Source: Sva-07 sp963716095 (GTDB lineage Bacteria; Actinomycetota; Acidimicrobiia; Acidimicrobiales; Ilumatobacteraceae). From it: a stretch of 64,000 nucleotides of DNA. Below the pieces are notes generated by a model that saw only the letters and a program-made list of their open reading frames with translations, did not search any database and had not been told where the DNA came from. Made by a program: the position numbers and the translations under genes. The stretch spans positions 123,659 through 187,658 of the forward strand of contig CAVQSV010000002.1 of NCBI GenBank assembly GCA_963716095.1. The letters run 5' to 3'. Below, piece by piece: positions 32,860 to 41,837 of this stretch; position 1 is the stretch's first letter; every line of letters begins with the position of its first letter.

Positions 32860-35241
32860 ATGACCGACCACCTCGACACCGGATTCGATCCCGGTCCGGC
32901 GCCCTCCGGCACACCTCCATCGGCGATGGCGAGTGCCGGCGGTCTCGGTGCGGACGCGTTGATGGATTCGATCGCCGGCCTGGCCGATCTCGGTACCCGC
33001 CAGGCCGACCATGACCGGTTGCTGGCTGCCGAGGGGGCCGGGCACATCGTCCACGATCTTCCGCTGCGCTCCGATGGCCGAATGGTTGCGCTCGAGTCGC
33101 GGCCGTGGCGCCTCGATCCCATCCCGCTGGTGATCGACGGCGACGAGTTCGTGGCGCTCGCCGATGGCGCGATTGCCCGCATGCGGATGCTCGAGGCGAT
33201 CGTCGACGATCTCTACGGCGCTCGGACCCTGCTGCGAGATGCGGTCATCGACCCGGCGGCGTTGTGGGGGAGTCCGCACTACCGCCTGGCCGCCTTCGGT
33301 CAACGGCCTCCTCGTCGATGGCTCACCAACTATGCGGTCGACGTCGTGCGTGACGTCGACGGCCGATGGCGGGTGGTGCGTGATCTGACCGATGCGCCTG
33401 CCGGTGTCGGCTACGCGCTGTTGGGCCGTGCGGTCGCCGGCCGTGTCCACCGCGACACGATCTCGCAGCTTCCGGCGGGCCGAGCACTGCGCTCGCTCGA
33501 TCCGTTTGCCGACCGTCTGCGCGACGGACTCGCCGACGTGGCCCTCAGCCGCAACCCGCGCATCGTCGTGTTGTCAGGAGGCGTCGATCACCCGTCGTTC
33601 GTCGAGCAGTCCTATCTGGCGACCCGCCTCGGCCTCAACATGGTCGAGGGGGCGGACCTCGTCGTCCGCCAACGGCGGGTCTGGCTGCGTTCGTTGTCGG
33701 GGTTGGAGCCGATCGACGTCATCTTCCGACGACTCGAGGACGATCGGGTCGACCCGATGGAGGTCAACGCCCAGGGCAGCGCCGGAGTGCCCGGCCTGTT
33801 GCTGGCGGCCCGTTCTCGCGGGGTCAGCCTCGCCAATGCGCACGGCAGTGGGGTGCTCGAGGACCCGGCCCTCGGTGAGCACTGGGACGCAGCGGGAGCA
33901 TGGCTGACGGGTCGAACGTCTGACTATCAGAACGTGTGGCCGTTGCCGTTCATGCCGGCTGCCGAGCGCGCGGAGCGCTCCTGGTCCACCTGGCCCAGCT
34001 ATGACGGCGTGGGCCCCACGGAGCGCGCGATCACGCTGCGGCTGCACCTGGTGGCGAGCGACAAGGGGATCGATGTGCTGCAGGGCGGGAGTGCCCGCGT
34101 CATGCTGCAGGGCGACGACCCGATCCGCCCGACGGCGGCGACGGCGAAGGACGTCTGGGTGATCGGTGGCACGGTCGCCCCGCCGATGCTGCGCCGCCGG
34201 ACCCCACTTCCTCAGGTCGACCTCATCGAATCCGTTCCGACTCGTGCGGCCGAGGCGTTGTTCTGGGCCGGCCGGGCGATGGAACGCGCCGAGATCCTGG
34301 CGAGGGTGATGGAGGTGGTCCTCGATCGCACCAGCGGTCTGGTCGACGCCGAGGTGGCCGAACCGTGGGTGGAGCACGGCCTCGACATGCTCACCGCGGT
34401 CGCCGGACAACCGCTCGCAGTTGGTGCCCCCGAGCGTGCCGGGGCCACGTTCGCCGCAGGCGTCGAGGCGCTCGCCAAGCAGCTGGGCTCCTTCCTCGCC
34501 GAGGCGTCGTCGGTCCGCGAGTTCTTCTCGACCACGGCTGGTCGAACGTTGGCGCGTCTCGCCGAGTCGCGGGCACAGCTGCGTTGGATGGTCACCGAGG
34601 AAGGTGCTCCCTGGCCGTCGGTGGTCGACATCGCTCGCATCGACGGTCGCACGTTCGAGTCGATCCTCGTCGACCTCGCTTCGCTCGTGGGCCTCTGGAA
34701 CGAGAGCGTCGTGCACGGACCCGCATGGCGATTCGGTGAGGTGGGCCGCCGACTCGAGCGGGCGTTCGGCGTGATCGACGGCGTCCGCGGCGCGTTGGGG
34801 CTGTATCGAACCGATGCGCTGGCGGAGACGTCGTGGCTCGCCAGCTCCGGCGACGACCACCGGCTCGACTTCCAGCGCCAACGTGTGATCGAACTGATCC
34901 TCGCGTCGAACGAGAGCCTGGTTGCATACCGGCGTCGTCATCGCAGCGATGTCGAGTTCGAACGGGCGATGCACCTCGTCGTCGGTGACGTCCGCAACCC
35001 GCGCTCGGCCGCGTCGGCGATTCGCGAGGTCGGCCATGAAGCGGAGCGTCTCGGCTGGGAGCGCGGCGTCGGTGAGACGACCGAGCTGCTGGCGTTGATC
35101 GAGGCGGCGTCGTTCGAATCGGTCGAGTCGACAGCAGCGCTCCTCGTCGACGTGTTCGACGGATGTGACCGTTTGGCTCGAGACGTGGTCGGGTCGTACC
35201 TCGCGGCCCCGGTCGACCCGCGGATGATGGGACGGAGCTGA
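32860..35241 (+). CDS. Fused ATP-grasp-like plus alpha-E protein, ATP site probably degenerate
   Basis: A 793-residue fusion. Residues about 40-420 resemble the permuted ATP-grasp family (TNYAVDVVRDVDGRWRVV, VVLSGGVDHPSFVEQSYLA, LEPIDVIFRRLEDDRVDP). From about 460 to the end lies an alpha-E domain (RAAEALFWAGRAMERAEILA). Compared with the free-standing enzyme at 30455, VLEDNLRVPSG is replaced by VRDLTDAPAG, and the glycine-rich LKPANESGGYG loop cannot be found. The ATP-grasp part therefore looks non-catalytic, perhaps a structural partner of the active paralogue. That is inference. The reading frame is intact. The transglutaminase gene starts one base after its stop. Confidence 0.88.
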   Translation: MTDHLDTGFDPGPAPSGTPPSAMASAGGLGADALMDSIAGLADLGTRQADHDRLLAAEGAGHIVHDLPLRSDGRMVALESRPWRLDPIPLVIDGDEFVALADGAIARMRMLEAIVDDLYGARTLLRDAVIDPAALWGSPHYRLAAFGQRPPRRWLTNYAVDVVRDVDGRWRVVRDLTDAPAGVGYALLGRAVAGRVHRDTISQLPAGRALRSLDPFADRLRDGLADVALSRNPRIVVLSGGVDHPSFVEQSYLATRLGLNMVEGADLVVRQRRVWLRSLSGLEPIDVIFRRLEDDRVDPMEVNAQGSAGVPGLLLAARSRGVSLANAHGSGVLEDPALGEHWDAAGAWLTGRTSDYQNVWPLPFMPAAERAERSWSTWPSYDGVGPTERAITLRLHLVASDKGIDVLQGGSARVMLQGDDPIRPTAATAKDVWVIGGTVAPPMLRRRTPLPQVDLIESVPTRAAEALFWAGRAMERAEILARVMEVVLDRTSGLVDAEVAEPWVEHGLDMLTAVAGQPLAVGAPERAGATFAAGVEALAKQLGSFLAEASSVREFFSTTAGRTLARLAESRAQLRWMVTEEGAPWPSVVDIARIDGRTFESILVDLASLVGLWNESVVHGPAWRFGEVGRRLERAFGVIDGVRGALGLYRTDALAETSWLASSGDDHRLDFQRQRVIELILASNESLVAYRRRHRSDVEFERAMHLVVGDVRNPRSAASAIREVGHEAERLGWERGVGETTELLALIEAASFESVESTAALLVDVFDGCDRLARDVVGSYLAAPVDPRMMGRS

Positions 35242-35242
35242 C

Positions 35243-36130
35243 ATGCCCGGGCAGCGGTATCGGGTCGTGCACCGCACCGAATACGTCTATGGCGCCACGA
35301 TGCTCGACGGGTACAGCGTCGCCTGTGTGCTGGCGCGCCCCACCCCGTCGCAGACCGTGAGCTCGTCGGTGGTCGTGACGTATCCAGAAGCGGATGAGTA
35401 CGACGAACGCCACGACGTGTTCGGCAACCGGATCGTGCAGTTCGGACTGCACCGCCCTCACGATGGCCTCGTCGTCGAAGCGATCACCGAGGCGCGTGTC
35501 TGGGCCCAGGAACTCCCGCGTGTCGACGTGGCTTGGGAACGTGCCAGTGCGACTGTGGCGGGCATGCGCGGTCCGACCGCCCTCGATGTCGCTCCCTTCG
35601 TGGCCCCGTCTCGTTTCGTGACGACGGATGCGAATCGCCTCGATCTGTTCTCGTTGGCGACGTCGTCGTTCACGCCGGGTCGCGGCATCGTCGACGCGAC
35701 GACGGCGCTGTGCTCGGAGATCTTCGAGACGTTCATCTTCGACCCGTCGTTCACCGAGGTGAGCTCGCCGCTCGATGTCGTACTCGGTGATCGCCGGGGT
35801 GTCTGCCAGGACTTCGCGCACCTTGCCGTTGGCGCGCTTCGTTCGATCGGCCTCGCCGCCCGGTACGTCAGCGGCTACATCGAGACCGAGCCGCCGCCCG
35901 GAGAACCCAAGACGGTCGGGGCGGACGCGTCGCATGCCTGGTGTTCGGTGTGGGTGCCCGACCATGGCTGGCTCGACTTCGACCCGACCAACGGAGTCGT
36001 TGCCCCGTCGCGGCACGTCACGATCGGTTGGGGACGCGATTACGCCGACGTGGCGCCCGTGCGTGGTGTGGTCGTCGGGCCGTCGTCGCCGCAGTCGCTG
36101 TCGGTGTCGGTCGACGTCGCCCGTCTCTGA
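35243..36130 (+). CDS. Transglutaminase-like cysteine protease-fold protein
   Basis: A 295-residue protein. It has the N-terminal beta domain (YRVVHRTEYVYGATM) and a transglutaminase core with catalytic Cys188 in DRRGVCQDFAHLA, His231 in DASHAWCSVWV and Asp247 in WLDFDPTNG. The spacing is that of the family. It probably cleaves or transfers amide bonds in the product of the neighbouring ATP-grasp enzymes. In related clusters this gene always accompanies the ATP-grasp and alpha-E genes. No signal peptide is seen, so it acts in the cytoplasm. It is the last tightly packed gene of the cluster. Confidence 0.93.
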   Translation: MPGQRYRVVHRTEYVYGATMLDGYSVACVLARPTPSQTVSSSVVVTYPEADEYDERHDVFGNRIVQFGLHRPHDGLVVEAITEARVWAQELPRVDVAWERASATVAGMRGPTALDVAPFVAPSRFVTTDANRLDLFSLATSSFTPGRGIVDATTALCSEIFETFIFDPSFTEVSSPLDVVLGDRRGVCQDFAHLAVGALRSIGLAARYVSGYIETEPPPGEPKTVGADASHAWCSVWVPDHGWLDFDPTNGVVAPSRHVTIGWGRDYADVAPVRGVVVGPSSPQSLSVSVDVARL

Positions 36131-36284
36131 CCCGCAGCGAGCTCGTCCAGCCGGAACCCAACGTTCGTGTGACGGTTTGGGCGGCCCGTCCCTTCAGGAC
36201 TGCAACGCGAACGTGGGTTGTGACATCGGTCCCGGGCGGGATCCGGTTGCGGGAAGAGCCGCCGAGTTCGGCAGGATTGAGCCG

Positions 36285-37544
36285 ATGTCGACGATGACGA
36301 ACACGGGGGGCCAAGCGCGCGCACGCCTGCTCACTCGGCCGTTCGTGGTGGTCACGGCGTCGGCCCTGGTGTTCTTCATCTACATCGGGATGCTGATCCC
36401 GGTGGTGCCACTGTTCATCGAAGGCCCGCTGGGTTTGGGCGAGTTCGGTATCGGGGTCACGATCGCGGCGTTCGCCGGTGCGGCGATCATCGCCCGACCG
36501 TTCCTCGGTCGGATCGCCGATCGCTACGGGCGGCGAGTGCTGCTCGTCGGCGGTGCGTCGGTTGCGGGTCTCACCGGCATCGCCGCGAGCCAGGTGACCG
36601 AGTTCTGGCAGTTGCTCGTGCTGCGCAGCGTGATGGGCATCGGCGAAGCCGCCGTGTTCGTCGGCGCCGCGACGTTGATCGCCGACCTGTCGCCTCGTGA
36701 TCGTCGGGCCGAGGGTGCCAGCTACTTCTCGGTGGCGGTGTTCGGAGGGATCGGCATCGGGCCGATCATCGGCGAGTTCGTCCTCGACGACACCCAGTTC
36801 GAGCGGGCGTTCGTGGTCGCCGGTTGTTTCGCGCTCGCCGCCGCGGTCGTCGCCCTGTTTGCGCCGGCGCGGGTGGCGCCGCTCGATCCTGTCGACGACA
36901 CGATCGCCTCCGCTGCGCCTGCCTCCGGGAGACGCAAGATCATGCACCCGGCTGCGATCATGCCGGGGGTCGTGCTCGCCTCGGGCGTCGCCGCGTTCGC
37001 GACGTTCGGTGCATTCATTCCCGAGTACTCGCGCGAGGTCGGCCTCGCGACCTCGGGCGGGTTGTTCGCCGCGTACTCGGTCACGTCGGTGCTCGTGCGC
37101 ATCTTCGGCGCCACGTTGCCCGAGCGGCTCGGCCCACGGCGAGCCGTCACCATTGCGCTCGGCACGCTGGGAATCGGGTTGAGCATCCTGGCGATCGTTC
37201 CGACGATCGCGGCGCTGTGGGTTGCGTCGGTTTTCGTCGGCATCGGGATGGCGTTCAACTATCCGTCGCTGCTCGCACTCACCGTCAATCGGGCCAGCGA
37301 CAGCGACCGCGCATGGGCGATCAGTTCGTTCACCATGTTCTTCGAGGTCGGCTCGGTGTTCGGTGGATTGTTCATCGGCGGGTTTGCGCAGGCCGTCGGC
37401 AAGCAGACCGGCTTCTTCGGCGGTGTGCTGTGCTGTCTCGTCGGGTTGTACCTGCTGCGCTTCAAACTCGTTCCGGCCGGATCGCCCGAAGCCGGTCCTG
37501 CAAGCCGGATGGCGGAGGCCTACACCCCCGTCGCAGGCGACTGA
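36285..37544 (+). CDS. Major facilitator superfamily transporter
   Basis: A 419-residue membrane protein with about 12 helices. The MFS loop 2-3 motif is present as RPFLGRIADRYGRRVLLVGG. Other blocks are LLVLRSVMGIGEAAVFVGAA, in the fourth helix, and ASVFVGIGMAFNYPSLLALT. It looks like a drug-efflux-type antiporter (YajR/MFS-1), but the substrate is unknown. It lies 154 bp behind the transglutaminase gene on the same strand. It could export a product of that cluster, which is speculation. The start is ATG 36285; a longer in-frame extension is ruled out because it overlaps the preceding gene. Confidence 0.92.
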   Translation: MSTMTNTGGQARARLLTRPFVVVTASALVFFIYIGMLIPVVPLFIEGPLGLGEFGIGVTIAAFAGAAIIARPFLGRIADRYGRRVLLVGGASVAGLTGIAASQVTEFWQLLVLRSVMGIGEAAVFVGAATLIADLSPRDRRAEGASYFSVAVFGGIGIGPIIGEFVLDDTQFERAFVVAGCFALAAAVVALFAPARVAPLDPVDDTIASAAPASGRRKIMHPAAIMPGVVLASGVAAFATFGAFIPEYSREVGLATSGGLFAAYSVTSVLVRIFGATLPERLGPRRAVTIALGTLGIGLSILAIVPTIAALWVASVFVGIGMAFNYPSLLALTVNRASDSDRAWAISSFTMFFEVGSVFGGLFIGGFAQAVGKQTGFFGGVLCCLVGLYLLRFKLVPAGSPEAGPASRMAEAYTPVAGD

Positions 37545-37667
37545 CCCCCACGTACGCGTTGCAGATCCGGTGGCCTCGCCCACCCGAACTGCACCACGAT
37601 CGAAGGCGCTGACCGTGATGGCGGATTTCCGCTAGTGCGCACCGACCATTCCAGGCATGATGGGCCC

Positions 37668-39176
37668 GTGCCACCGCTCGATCCCGACCACTGTTACGTC
37701 GCCGTGCAGAGCCGCGATCACCGTTTCGACGGATGGTTCGTCACTGCGGTGCGCACCACCGGGATCTACTGCCGCCCGAGTTGCCCGGCCATCACGCCCA
37801 AGCGCGCCAACGTCGACTTCTATCCAACGGCGGCCGCCGCCCAGCAGCGAGGGTTCCGTGCCTGCAAACGCTGCCGTCCCGACGCCTCGCCCGGATCACC
37901 CGAGTGGAACGTCCGCCAGGACGTCGTCGCACGTGCGATGCGGCTCATCGGCGACGGAGTCGTCGAGCGTGACGGTGTGGCCGGTCTTGCTCGGCGTCTC
38001 GGCTACAGCGAGCGGCACCTCACCCGGGTGTTCACCGACGAACTCGGTGCCGGGCCACTGGCGGTCGCCAGAGCTCAGCGCGCCCACACCGCCCGGCTCC
38101 TGATCGAGACGACGTCGATGACGTTGACCGATGTCGCATTCGCGGCCGGCTTCGGCAGTGTCCGGCAGTTCAACGACACGGTTCGTGAGGTGTTCGCAGC
38201 CTCACCCAGCGAGCTGAGAACCGCGAACCGTCGCGGTCCGAGCCCCGCGTCGGCGGGCTCCGACACCACCTCGCGGGACGCGGGCGTCTCCGTCGGCATC
38301 CGGCTGGCGGTTCGGGAGCCGTTCGCCTCCCACGAGGTGATGTCGTTCATCGGCCAGCGGGCGATTCCAGGCATCGAGTCGTGGGATGGTCGCACCTACC
38401 GACGCTCGCTCGATCTGCCGGGTGGTGTCGGTGTGATCGGCCTGGCTGCGCACACTGATCATGTCGCTGCTCGGATCGAGTTGTCGGAGTGGTCCGACCT
38501 CGGGGTCGCTGTGCAGCGTATCCGGCGGCTCCTCGACCTCGACAGCGATCCGACCGCCGTCGACGCGGCGCTGGCTGTGGACCCAATGCTGGCCACGCTC
38601 GTCGAGCAGGTGCCCGGACGCCGCGCACCAGCGAGTGTCGACCCGTACGAGACCGCCATCCGCGCCGTCGTCGGCCAACAGGTCTCGGTTGCCGGCGCCC
38701 GAACGGTGGCAGGACGGATCGTCGACGCGATCGGGCCGCCGCTGCTCGAACCGTCCGGCGAGATCACGCATCGGTTTCCCCGACCCGGCGAACTCGCGGG
38801 CGCCCCGGACGCGGCGTTCTCGATGCCGGGCGCGAGACGTGACACCATCCGACGTGTCGCCGCAGCGGTGGCCGCAGGCGACGTCGAACTCGACGTCGGC
38901 TCCGACCCGTCGGTCGTTCGCCGCCAGCTGCTCGCACTGAAGGGGATTGGCCCGTGGACCGCCGACTATGTCGTGATGCGTGGGCTCGGGCATCCCGACA
39001 CGTTTCTGACGAACGACCTCGGCGTCCGCCATGGTCTCGACCGCCTCGGTCTCGATGCGGCCGACGCAGTTCGGTGGGCGCCCTGGCGCTCGTATGCCGT
39101 TCATCACCTCTGGGCCAGCCTCGCGCCGCCTGCACCACCCGCCGACGAACCGGCACCATCGAAGGAGAAGCCATGA
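37668..39176 (+). CDS. Ada-type regulator fused to AlkA DNA glycosylase
   Basis: About 502 residues in three parts. The Ada zinc domain has four Cys ligands (Cys35 and Cys39 in IYCRPSCPA, Cys66 and Cys69 in ACKRCRPD); Cys35 is the usual methyl acceptor. An AraC-type HTH follows (VAGLARRLGYSERHLTRVFT, DVAFAAGFGSVRQFN). The AlkA part has ASVDPYETAIRAVVGQQVSV, the helix-hairpin-helix LKGIGPWTADYVVMR and catalytic Asp in FLTNDLGVRHGL. It should sense methyl-phosphotriesters, activate repair genes and excise alkylated bases. GTG 37635 is an alternative start. Its stop overlaps ogt by ATGA. Confidence 0.94.
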   Translation: MPPLDPDHCYVAVQSRDHRFDGWFVTAVRTTGIYCRPSCPAITPKRANVDFYPTAAAAQQRGFRACKRCRPDASPGSPEWNVRQDVVARAMRLIGDGVVERDGVAGLARRLGYSERHLTRVFTDELGAGPLAVARAQRAHTARLLIETTSMTLTDVAFAAGFGSVRQFNDTVREVFAASPSELRTANRRGPSPASAGSDTTSRDAGVSVGIRLAVREPFASHEVMSFIGQRAIPGIESWDGRTYRRSLDLPGGVGVIGLAAHTDHVAARIELSEWSDLGVAVQRIRRLLDLDSDPTAVDAALAVDPMLATLVEQVPGRRAPASVDPYETAIRAVVGQQVSVAGARTVAGRIVDAIGPPLLEPSGEITHRFPRPGELAGAPDAAFSMPGARRDTIRRVAAAVAAGDVELDVGSDPSVVRRQLLALKGIGPWTADYVVMRGLGHPDTFLTNDLGVRHGLDRLGLDAADAVRWAPWRSYAVHHLWASLAPPAPPADEPAPSKEKP

Positions 39177-39664
39177 GTCCTGCACTGTTCAGCGCGGTCG
39201 TCGACAGCCCCGTCGGAACCCTCACGATCGTGGCCGGCGACGCCGGTGTTCGCGCGGTGCTCTGGCCCGATGACGACCCGAAGCGCGTCCGGTTACCGGA
39301 TGCCGTCGACGATCCGACGCACCCGGTGATCGCGGCAGCGGCATCGCAGCTGGAGGAGTACTTCGCCGGGACCCGAACGACGTTCGACGTTCCGCTCGAC
39401 CCGGTCGGGACCGACTTCCAGCGTGCCGCCTGGGAGGCGCTGCTGACGATCCCGTACGGCGTCACCGTCAGCTACGGCGACCAGGCCGATCGGATGGGTG
39501 ATCGTCGCAAGGCCCGAGCGGTGGGTGCAGCGAACGGTCGCAATCCGATCTCGATCATCGTGCCCTGCCACCGGGTGGTCGGCGCCAACGGTTCACTCAC
39601 CGGTTTCGCGGGTGGCGTCGACACGAAGGCGTGGCTGCTCGCGCACGAGCGGCCGGCACCGTAG
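39173..39664 (+). CDS. ogt: Methylated-DNA-[protein]-cysteine S-methyltransferase
   Basis: A 163-residue suicide repair protein for O6-methylguanine. The acceptor Cys132 lies in the signature IVPCHRVVG. The arginine-finger and DNA-binding region are TDFQRAAWEALLTIPYGVTV and VGAANGRNPI. The ATG overlaps the stop of the Ada-AlkA gene (ATGA) and has a good ribosome-binding site (GAAGGAG) inside that gene's end. The two thus form a self-contained alkylation-repair operon: zinc sensor, glycosylase and methyltransferase. Confidence 0.96.
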   Translation: MSPALFSAVVDSPVGTLTIVAGDAGVRAVLWPDDDPKRVRLPDAVDDPTHPVIAAAASQLEEYFAGTRTTFDVPLDPVGTDFQRAAWEALLTIPYGVTVSYGDQADRMGDRRKARAVGAANGRNPISIIVPCHRVVGANGSLTGFAGGVDTKAWLLAHERPAP

Positions 39665-39681
39665 GTCCGGCGTTGTGATGG

Positions 39682-40275
39682 TCAGGCGCGGTTGCGTGCG
39701 GCGGCCGACTGGGCCTTGCGGGCGCGGTCGGCTTCCTTCTTCGCCGCCTTGGCAGCGGCACGCTTTGCCTTGATCTCGGCTTGCTCTTCCGCCGAGCGCT
39801 TCGACGTGTCGATCAGCGGAGCGATCGTGACCTCTTCGGCCTTCGGCAGCGCGACGAGGTCGTCCGCTTTGAGCAGGTCGCGGATGATCGCCGACGCTGG
39901 CGCTTCACCGGCGACCGTCGCCGCCAGCATGACCCGGGTGACCGCGGCGCCGTGGCGCTCGACGACACCCGGCAGGACGTCTTTGAGTTGCTCGGTGGAC
40001 GGGTTGTCGGCGTTGTCGCCGAGCTCCTTGATGCAGTCGGCGAGACACAGATCGGAGATGATCGCAGCGATCGCCTCCATGTCGCCGTTGATACGGCCGG
40101 CCTTGACTGCAGCGCGCACCCCGTCGGGGGTCGCCGCCTCGACGAACGAGTCGAGTCCCTCGCGGTGGTCGTCGTCGAGTGCGTCGATCGCTGTGGCGAG
40201 CTCGTCGTCGGTGGCTGCCTTGAACGAGCGGTCGAGCAATCCGAGCGCCTGCATCCGGTTCTTCGTCTGATTCAC
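39682..40275 (-). CDS. Hypothetical protein with Lys/Ala-rich tail
   Basis: A 197-residue soluble protein from the GTG at 40275, which sits eight bases after TAGCGT on the minus strand; ATG 40254 is an alternative. The N-terminal two-thirds are helical and acidic (ALGLLDRSFKAATDDELATA, IAAIISDLCLADCIKELGD). The last 35 residues are almost all Lys, Ala, Arg and Glu (AEIKAKRAAAKAAKKEADRA), suggesting a nucleic-acid-binding or flexible tail. I do not recognise a family. It is convergent with ogt. Confidence 0.75.
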   Translation of the reverse strand: MNQTKNRMQALGLLDRSFKAATDDELATAIDALDDDHREGLDSFVEAATPDGVRAAVKAGRINGDMEAIAAIISDLCLADCIKELGDNADNPSTEQLKDVLPGVVERHGAAVTRVMLAATVAGEAPASAIIRDLLKADDLVALPKAEEVTIAPLIDTSKRSAEEQAEIKAKRAAAKAAKKEADRARKAQSAAARNRA

Positions 40276-40283
40276 GTCACGCG

Positions 40284-40289
40284 ACGCTA
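40284..40289 (-). promoter_or_regulatory. Leaderless -10 box of the 39682-40275 gene
   Basis: On the minus strand TAGCGT is followed by eight bases and the GTG at 40275. It decides for that start over the inner ATG. Confidence 0.5.
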
Positions 40290-40303
40290 TCTGGGCTCGC
40301 CAT

Positions 40304-40334
40304 GTAACGATTGGTGTCAGACACCAATCGTCAC
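40304..40334. repeat. Palindrome family A, copy 2
   Basis: 15-base arms around a central A, with core TTGGTGTC-A-GACACCAA and one outer mismatch. It lies in a divergent gap between a minus-strand gene start and the ABC ATPase gene, so it is not a terminator. Confidence 0.9.
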
Positions 40335-40492
40335 AGCGGTTCTGCGTGGAATGAGACGACCTCCGTCGCTCTCCTCGGTGGGCGCCACCGCCCAGCACAC
40401 CGCGTACAGTGGACTAGTATCCGCAGCGACGTGGTCGAGGGGGATCACGATCGAGATGCTCCGGTGTCCGGAGCCACAGGAGGAGAATCGAC

Positions 40493-41665
40493 ATGGCAAC
40501 GGTCCAACTCGACGGCATCAACAAGGTCTACGACAACGGCTACCACGCAATTCACGACCTCGACCTCGAGATTGCCGACAAGGAGTTCCTGGTGCTCGTC
40601 GGCCCGTCGGGCTGCGGCAAGTCGACCGCACTGCGGATGATCGCCGGACTCGAGACGATCACCGGCGGCACGATGAAGATCGGCGACAGGGTCGTCAACG
40701 ATGTCGAGCCGAAGGACCGCGACATCGCCATGGTGTTCCAGAACTACGCGCTGTATCCGCACATGAGCGTGTACGACAACATCGGCTTCGCGCTCAAGCT
40801 CGCGAAGGTCCCCAAGGACGAGATCGACACCCGTGTGCGCAAGGCGGCGGCGATTCTCGAGCTCGAGGAGAACCTCGATCGCAAGCCCGGGCAGCTTTCG
40901 GGTGGTCAGCGTCAGCGTGTTGCGATGGGTCGGGCGATCGTGCGTCAGCCGGCTGCGTTCCTGATGGACGAGCCGCTGTCGAACCTCGACGCCAAGCTGC
41001 GCGTGCAGATGCGTGCCGAGATCGCCGCGCTGCAGCGCGAGCTCGCCGTCACCACCGTGTACGTCACCCACGACCAGATCGAGGCGATGACGATGGGCGA
41101 CCGCGTCGCGGTGCTCAAGGACGGCTATCTCCAGCAGGTCGACACGCCGCAGAACCTCTACGACCATCCGGTCAACGTGTTCGTGGGCGCGTTCATCGGT
41201 TCGCCGTCGATGAACCTGTACGAGGGCACGGTCAAGGTCGACGGCAACGTTGGCACCGTCGCGGTCGGCAGCAACGTGATCGGCCTGCCGAGCGAGGTGT
41301 TCGCCAAGCAACCACGGCTGAGCGAGTACGACGGCAAGCCGATCATCATCGGGATCCGACCCGAAGACTTCGAGGACGTCGCCTTCGCCGAGCAGATCCC
41401 CGAGGCCCAGCGCATCACTGCGAACGTGTCGCTGATCGAGGCGCTCGGCTCCGAGATCATGGTGCACTTCCGCATCGACGCGGTCAAGGTCGACTCCGGC
41501 GACCCCGACGCCGTGGAAGAGCGAGAGGGTGAGGACGTTGCGAACGCCGTCGGTCGGTTCAACCCCCGTTCGCGCGTGCGAATGGGTGACACCGTCGACA
41601 TCGCGGTGTCGAGCGAGAACATGCACTTCTTCGACGCCGAGACGCATCAGGCCATCTGGGCCTGA
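40493..41665 (+). CDS. Sugar ABC transporter ATPase, MsmK/UgpC type
   Basis: A 390-residue ATP-binding subunit. Walker A is LVGPSGCGKSTALR, the Q-loop VFQNYALYPHMSV, the signature LSGGQRQRVAMGRAI, Walker B FLMDEPLSNLDAKL and the switch His in YVTHDQIEA. The C-terminal TOBE domains (IIIGIRPEDFEDV, MGDTVDIAV) mark the carbohydrate-importer class that can energise several permease pairs. It carries a strong ribosome-binding site (AGGAGGAG). It is separated from the binding-protein gene by 172 bp holding a LacI operator, so it may also be expressed apart from it. Confidence 0.95.
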   Translation: MATVQLDGINKVYDNGYHAIHDLDLEIADKEFLVLVGPSGCGKSTALRMIAGLETITGGTMKIGDRVVNDVEPKDRDIAMVFQNYALYPHMSVYDNIGFALKLAKVPKDEIDTRVRKAAAILELEENLDRKPGQLSGGQRQRVAMGRAIVRQPAAFLMDEPLSNLDAKLRVQMRAEIAALQRELAVTTVYVTHDQIEAMTMGDRVAVLKDGYLQQVDTPQNLYDHPVNVFVGAFIGSPSMNLYEGTVKVDGNVGTVAVGSNVIGLPSEVFAKQPRLSEYDGKPIIIGIRPEDFEDVAFAEQIPEAQRITANVSLIEALGSEIMVHFRIDAVKVDSGDPDAVEEREGEDVANAVGRFNPRSRVRMGDTVDIAVSSENMHFFDAETHQAIWA

Positions 41666-41745
41666 CGTCCGACCCGGGACCTTGGTCCCTTCTACGTCGG
41701 CGGTGTTTCGGAATCATTGACGCAGGGTGAACGCTCGTCGTACGA

Positions 41746-41759
41746 TGCAAGCGCTTACA
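41746..41759. promoter_or_regulatory. LacI-family operator upstream of the binding-protein gene
   Basis: TGCAAGCGCTTACA, a near-perfect palindrome with AAGCGCTT centre, 79 bases before the binding-protein ATG. The same 14 bases occur at 47050-47063 beside the lacI-type gene. Confidence 0.85.
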
Positions 41760-41837
41760 CACCGTGAGCGAAGGCTCCACCTGGCAACTCCAGACGGGTG
41801 ATTCCGCCTTCTGTGTTCCACTGGAGGGGGAGACATC

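Noticed and set aside
31873..35277. Two long minus-strand frames opposite the alpha-E and ATP-grasp genes
   Set aside because: Both are low-complexity shadows; the plus strand encodes conserved families with overlapping start and stop codons.
36018..37583. 521-residue minus-strand frame opposite the MFS transporter
   Set aside because: Composition is Arg/Asp/Gly/His with no fold; the transporter on the other strand is clear.
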